From Alphaproteobacteria bacterium (GTDB lineage: Bacteria > Pseudomonadota > Alphaproteobacteria > UBA2966), in the NCBI GenBank assembly GCA_018654745.1, contig JABILA010000141.1, positions 1 to 64,000 of the forward strand: a stretch of 64,000 nucleotides of DNA. Direction: 5' to 3'. Numbering within the stretch: the stretch's first letter is position 1; each line of letters begins with the position of its first letter. Positions 61,460 to 64,000 of the stretch are shown here, one piece after another. The position numbers were made by a program, and so were the translations under genes. Under the pieces are notes generated by a model, which was not told where the DNA came from, did not search any database, and saw only the letters and a program-made list of their open reading frames with translations.

Positions 61460-62272
61460 ATGTTCCAGATTTCTGACGCGGATCGACAAGCCTATGAAGA
61501 CGACGGGGCTTGCGTTCTCAGGGGTGTGATCAATACCGACTGGCAGGCCAGAATTGCGGATGCCATTGAACGCGATATTGCCAGGCCGGGGCCTTTCTTT
61601 CATGGCTACGAGTCCGATGACGGTGTTGGCCGCTTTCATGGCAATCTGCGCATCTGGCAAAACGATGATTGTTTTCATGATTTCTGCCATAACTCCGGTT
61701 TGCCGGAGTTGGCTCAGCAGTTCTTTCAGTCGCAGCAGGTCAATCTTCTGTATGACCAGTTGTTTGTGAAGGAACCCGGCACCACAAATCCGACCCGCTG
61801 GCACAATGACCAGCCGTACTGGCCTGTGCGCGGCTGGCATGTTCTGTCTTTCTGGATGTCTCTGGACCCTGTCACCGAAGACAGCGGGGCCCTGAAATTT
61901 GTCCGTGGCTCCCACAAATGGGACCGCTGGTTTCAACCGGAAAAATTTGGCAAGAACAAGGGCGTCGACGAATACGAAAAGAACAAGGACTATGAACCGA
62001 TGCCGGATATTGATGCGGCTATCGATGACTATGACTTTGTCAGCTGGGAACTGGAACCTGGCGACCTTTATGTCTTTCACGGTCTGACCGTTCATGGTGC
62101 CGGTGGCAATTTGCGCCAGGATCGCCGCCGCCGGGGATATACGGTTCGCTATACCGGCGATGACGCATTTTACGACACGCGACCAGGTACCAGTGTGCCC
62201 TTGCGTGAAGCCGGTCTGGCAGACGGCAACGCCATGACCTCAGCGACCTATCCACGCATAATTGGTGTCTGA
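61460..62272 (+). CDS. Phytanoyl-CoA dioxygenase (PhyH) family protein
   Basis: A 270-residue Fe(II)/2-oxoglutarate-dependent oxygenase-like protein. The iron triad is His115 and Asp117 (RWHNDQPYW) and His212 (GLTVHGAGGN); Arg near residue 225-230 (RRGYTVRYTGDD) should bind 2-oxoglutarate. The family hydroxylates fatty acyl-CoAs, ectoine, halogenated or phosphonate substrates, so substrate is open. It starts 20 nt after gor, which suggests a shared transcript, though a functional link is not obvious. Confidence 0.87.
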   Translation: MFQISDADRQAYEDDGACVLRGVINTDWQARIADAIERDIARPGPFFHGYESDDGVGRFHGNLRIWQNDDCFHDFCHNSGLPELAQQFFQSQQVNLLYDQLFVKEPGTTNPTRWHNDQPYWPVRGWHVLSFWMSLDPVTEDSGALKFVRGSHKWDRWFQPEKFGKNKGVDEYEKNKDYEPMPDIDAAIDDYDFVSWELEPGDLYVFHGLTVHGAGGNLRQDRRRRGYTVRYTGDDAFYDTRPGTSVPLREAGLADGNAMTSATYPRIIGV

Positions 62273-62348
62273 CTGCGAACTTTATTCAGCGGAATGTCGG
62301 CGGAAGTCACCGTTTTGTTCTGAATTCTGTGATTTTTGGCGCAATTGC

Positions 62349-62378
62349 TTGAATTCTGACGCCAATACGGCCTATATG
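62349..62378 (+). promoter_or_regulatory. Putative aroG promoter
   Basis: TTGAAT (62349-62354) and TATATG (62373-62378) are spaced 18 nt, 42 nt before the start codon. The short arms TTGGCG and CGCCAA (near 62336 and 62360) flank the -35 box. Confidence 0.4.
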
Positions 62379-62420
62379 CAGGTCCAAATTTGAATATGCG
62401 ATCTATTGGAGAGCAGTGCT

Positions 62421-63806
62421 ATGGCAACCACATGGATGCCCGATAGCTGGCGCGATTTGCCGATTGAGCAACAGCCGGTTTACAAGAACAGTGAAGACCT
62501 GAATGACGTGGAAGCCGAATTACGGCGTTATCCACCGCTGGTTTTTGCCGGAGAAGCCCGCAAATTGCGCGCTGCCCTGGCAGATGTCGGCGAAGGCAAG
62601 GCCTTCCTGTTGCAAGGTGGAGACTGTGCCGAAAGCTTTGCTGAATACTCTGCAGACAATATCCGCGATACGTTTCGTGTGCTGATGCAGATGGCGGTTG
62701 TCATGACCTATGCCGGTGCGTCGCCAGTGGTCAAGGTTGGCCGTATGGCCGGTCAGTTTGCCAAACCACGCAGCGCCGGAACAGAAACCATCGACGGCGT
62801 TGAATTGCCAAGCTACCGCGGTGACATGGTCAACGGCATGGCCTTTGAAGCTGCCGAGCGTGAGCCTGATCCCAAGCGATTGTTGCAGGTCTACAGCCAG
62901 TCCGCCGCAACCCTGAACCTACTGCGCGCTTTTGCGCAAGGTGGTTATGCGGATTTGCACCGGGTGCATGGCTGGAACATGGGCTTTGTTGCCGGGACAG
63001 ATACCGGTGAAAAATACCAGGAACTGGCTGATCGCATTGCAGACTCGCTGGAATTCATGGCGGCTTGTGGTGTGACGCCGGACGCGGTGCCGGAAATGCG
63101 CCAGACCGAATTTTACACGTCCCACGAAGCGTTGCTGCTGGGCTACGAACAGGCCATGACCCGCATCGATTCGACCTCTGGTGACTGGTACGATACGTCG
63201 GCCCATATGCTGTGGATCGGTGATCGCACACGTCAGCTCGACAGTGCCCACATCGAATATATGCGCGGCATCTGCAATCCCATCGGGATCAAGGCCGGAC
63301 CGACAATGGATCCCGACGATCTGGTACGCCTGTGTGAACTGCTGAACCCGCGTAACGAGGCTGGTCGCCTGACCGTAATCTCGCGCATGGGCGCAAACAA
63401 TGTGCATGAAAACCTGCCACAACTTATTCGCGCCATTGAAAAGGCCGGACAAAAAGTCGTCTGGTCCTGTGACCCCATGCATGGCAACACCGTCAAGGCT
63501 GATACAGGATACAAAACCCGACCCTTCAACAGTATTCTGACCGAAGTCCGCCAGTTCTTTGAAGTGCATGAAGGCGAAGGCACGTGGGCCGGTGGCGTTC
63601 ACTTCGAAATGACCGGCCAGGACGTCACAGAATGTATCGGTGGTGCCCAGGCGATTACGGAACATACCCTGGCTGATCGCTATCACACACATTGTGATCC
63701 GCGGTTGAATGCCTCCCAGAGCCTGGAGCTGGCATTCCTGATTGCAGACACCTTGCGCAAACGCCGGGTGCATTCGCCTCTGGCGGTCGCTGCTGAAGCT
63801 TTTTAG
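62421..63806 (+). CDS. aroG: Class II (plant-type) 3-deoxy-7-phosphoheptulonate synthase
   Basis: A 461-residue DAHP synthase of the AroA(II) type, which condenses phosphoenolpyruvate with erythrose-4-phosphate to start aromatic amino-acid synthesis. The metal Cys is Cys69 in [46 protein letters not shown] and [19 protein letters not shown] are conserved class II sequences. It is unrelated in sequence to E. coli AroF/G/H and resembles Mycobacterium and plant enzymes. ATG at 62421 is preferred; an in-frame upstream codon would add five residues. It precedes a nicotinate phosphoribosyltransferase gene by 13 nt. Confidence 0.95.
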   Translation: MATTWMPDSWRDLPIEQQPVYKNSEDLNDVEAELRRYPPLVFAGEARKLRAALADVGEGKAFLLQGGDCAESFAEYSADNIRDTFRVLMQMAVVMTYAGASPVVKVGRMAGQFAKPRSAGTETIDGVELPSYRGDMVNGMAFEAAEREPDPKRLLQVYSQSAATLNLLRAFAQGGYADLHRVHGWNMGFVAGTDTGEKYQELADRIADSLEFMAACGVTPDAVPEMRQTEFYTSHEALLLGYEQAMTRIDSTSGDWYDTSAHMLWIGDRTRQLDSAHIEYMRGICNPIGIKAGPTMDPDDLVRLCELLNPRNEAGRLTVISRMGANNVHENLPQLIRAIEKAGQKVVWSCDPMHGNTVKADTGYKTRPFNSILTEVRQFFEVHEGEGTWAGGVHFEMTGQDVTECIGGAQAITEHTLADRYHTHCDPRLNASQSLELAFLIADTLRKRRVHSPLAVAAEAF

Positions 63807-63819
63807 GCGGAGCAGGGAC

Positions 63820-64000
63820 ATGACGGGGGACGTCAAGACGACCACGGCTGCTGAAAATGATATCTCGGCCCTGACCGACAAGTATTTTGCCCGCACACGG
63901 GAGACGGTGGCACGGCACGGTGACAAGACAGTGACCTATGCCGTCTTCATGCGCCGGCCTGTGCGTTTTGCCACCCGCATTGCTGTCGAGTGGATTCGCG
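63820..64000 (+). CDS. pncB: Nicotinate phosphoribosyltransferase, N-terminal part (3' truncated by window)
   Basis: Only the first 60 codons are present. After a short Thr/Ala-rich lead, SALTDKYFARTRETV and VTYAVFMRRPV match the N-terminus of the alphaproteobacterial form of nicotinate phosphoribosyltransferase, which makes NaMN from nicotinate and PRPP in NAD salvage. AGGG lies upstream of the ATG at 63820, 13 nt after aroG. The catalytic domain is outside the window, so the call rests on the N-terminal segment. Confidence 0.7.
   Translation, partial: MTGDVKTTTAAENDISALTDKYFARTRETVARHGDKTVTYAVFMRRPVRFATRIAVEWIR

Noticed and set aside
62919-63926. 335-codon minus-strand frame opposite aroG
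   Set aside because: It is antisense to a well-conserved DAHP synthase, without family features.

Overview
The window is 64 kb of a densely coded bacterial chromosome, almost certainly from an alphaproteobacterium. The evidence is the gene content and order: rpsF-rpsR-DUF2232-rplI, fabD-fabG-acpP-fabF-mltG, yicC-gmk, rsmA-pdxA-surA-lptD-lptG-lptF with pepA-holC, a YfgM-like TPR protein-bamB-der, and radA-cvpA-purF. Individual products also fit: an L9 with an acidic tail, an S6 with an Ala/Pro tail, and a plant-type DAHP synthase. A marine heterotroph is plausible (creatinase-like, nitrilase, reductive-dehalogenase-like and PhyH genes), but genus and species cannot be read from this sequence. 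I saw no rRNA, tRNA, CRISPR array, insertion sequence or prophage.

Layout. 1-8.4 kb: the end of a molybdenum hydroxylase large subunit, a VOC protein, a secreted Sel1-repeat protein, a tyrosine phosphatase, mnmH, a GppA-type phosphatase, rlmE and a transglutaminase-like protein. 8.5-13 kb: guaB, an rsmB-type methyltransferase and guaA, ending at a terminator facing a XRE regulator. 13-18.6 kb: a lipoprotein, a thioredoxin-like protein, then YfgM-like TPR-bamB-der. 18.6-28 kb: a nine-gene minus-strand block, dnaB-alr-mlaE-mlaF-radA-cvpA-purF-SDR-DMT exporter, with many overlapping starts and stops. 28.3-31.5 kb: a metal-less creatinase-like M24 protein paired with a nitrilase-family hydrolase, then a metallo-beta-lactamase-fold lipoprotein.

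31.5-34 kb: the minus-strand ribosomal operon rpsF-rpsR-DUF2232-rplI, with a readable promoter, a 16-bp palindrome on its -35 box and a two-hairpin leader. 34.3-38.7 kb: an accessory segment between rpsF and fabD. It holds two paralogous cysteine-rich lipoproteins of unknown function, a helical secreted protein, a likely 29-residue small gene, and a Phd/VapC toxin-antitoxin pair with a palindromic operator. 38.7-46.7 kb: fatty-acid synthesis genes, mltG, two accessory genes on opposite strands, then yicC and gmk. 46.8-54.5 kb: rsmA, pdxA, surA, lptD, lptG and lptF on the minus strand, an outer-membrane biogenesis block. 54.7-64 kb: pepA-holC, then catabolic and redox genes: a soluble reductive-dehalogenase-like protein, a DapA-family lyase without the usual Tyr, a class II aldolase, glutathione reductase, a PhyH dioxygenase, class II DAHP synthase, and the start of a nicotinate phosphoribosyltransferase.

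Most of the window is housekeeping. The parts most likely to be undescribed are the lipoprotein cluster with its small gene (34.4-37.7 kb), the creatinase-like/nitrilase pair (28.3-30.3 kb) and the soluble RdhA-like protein (56.7-58.0 kb). I found no clear-cut new defence or mobile system.
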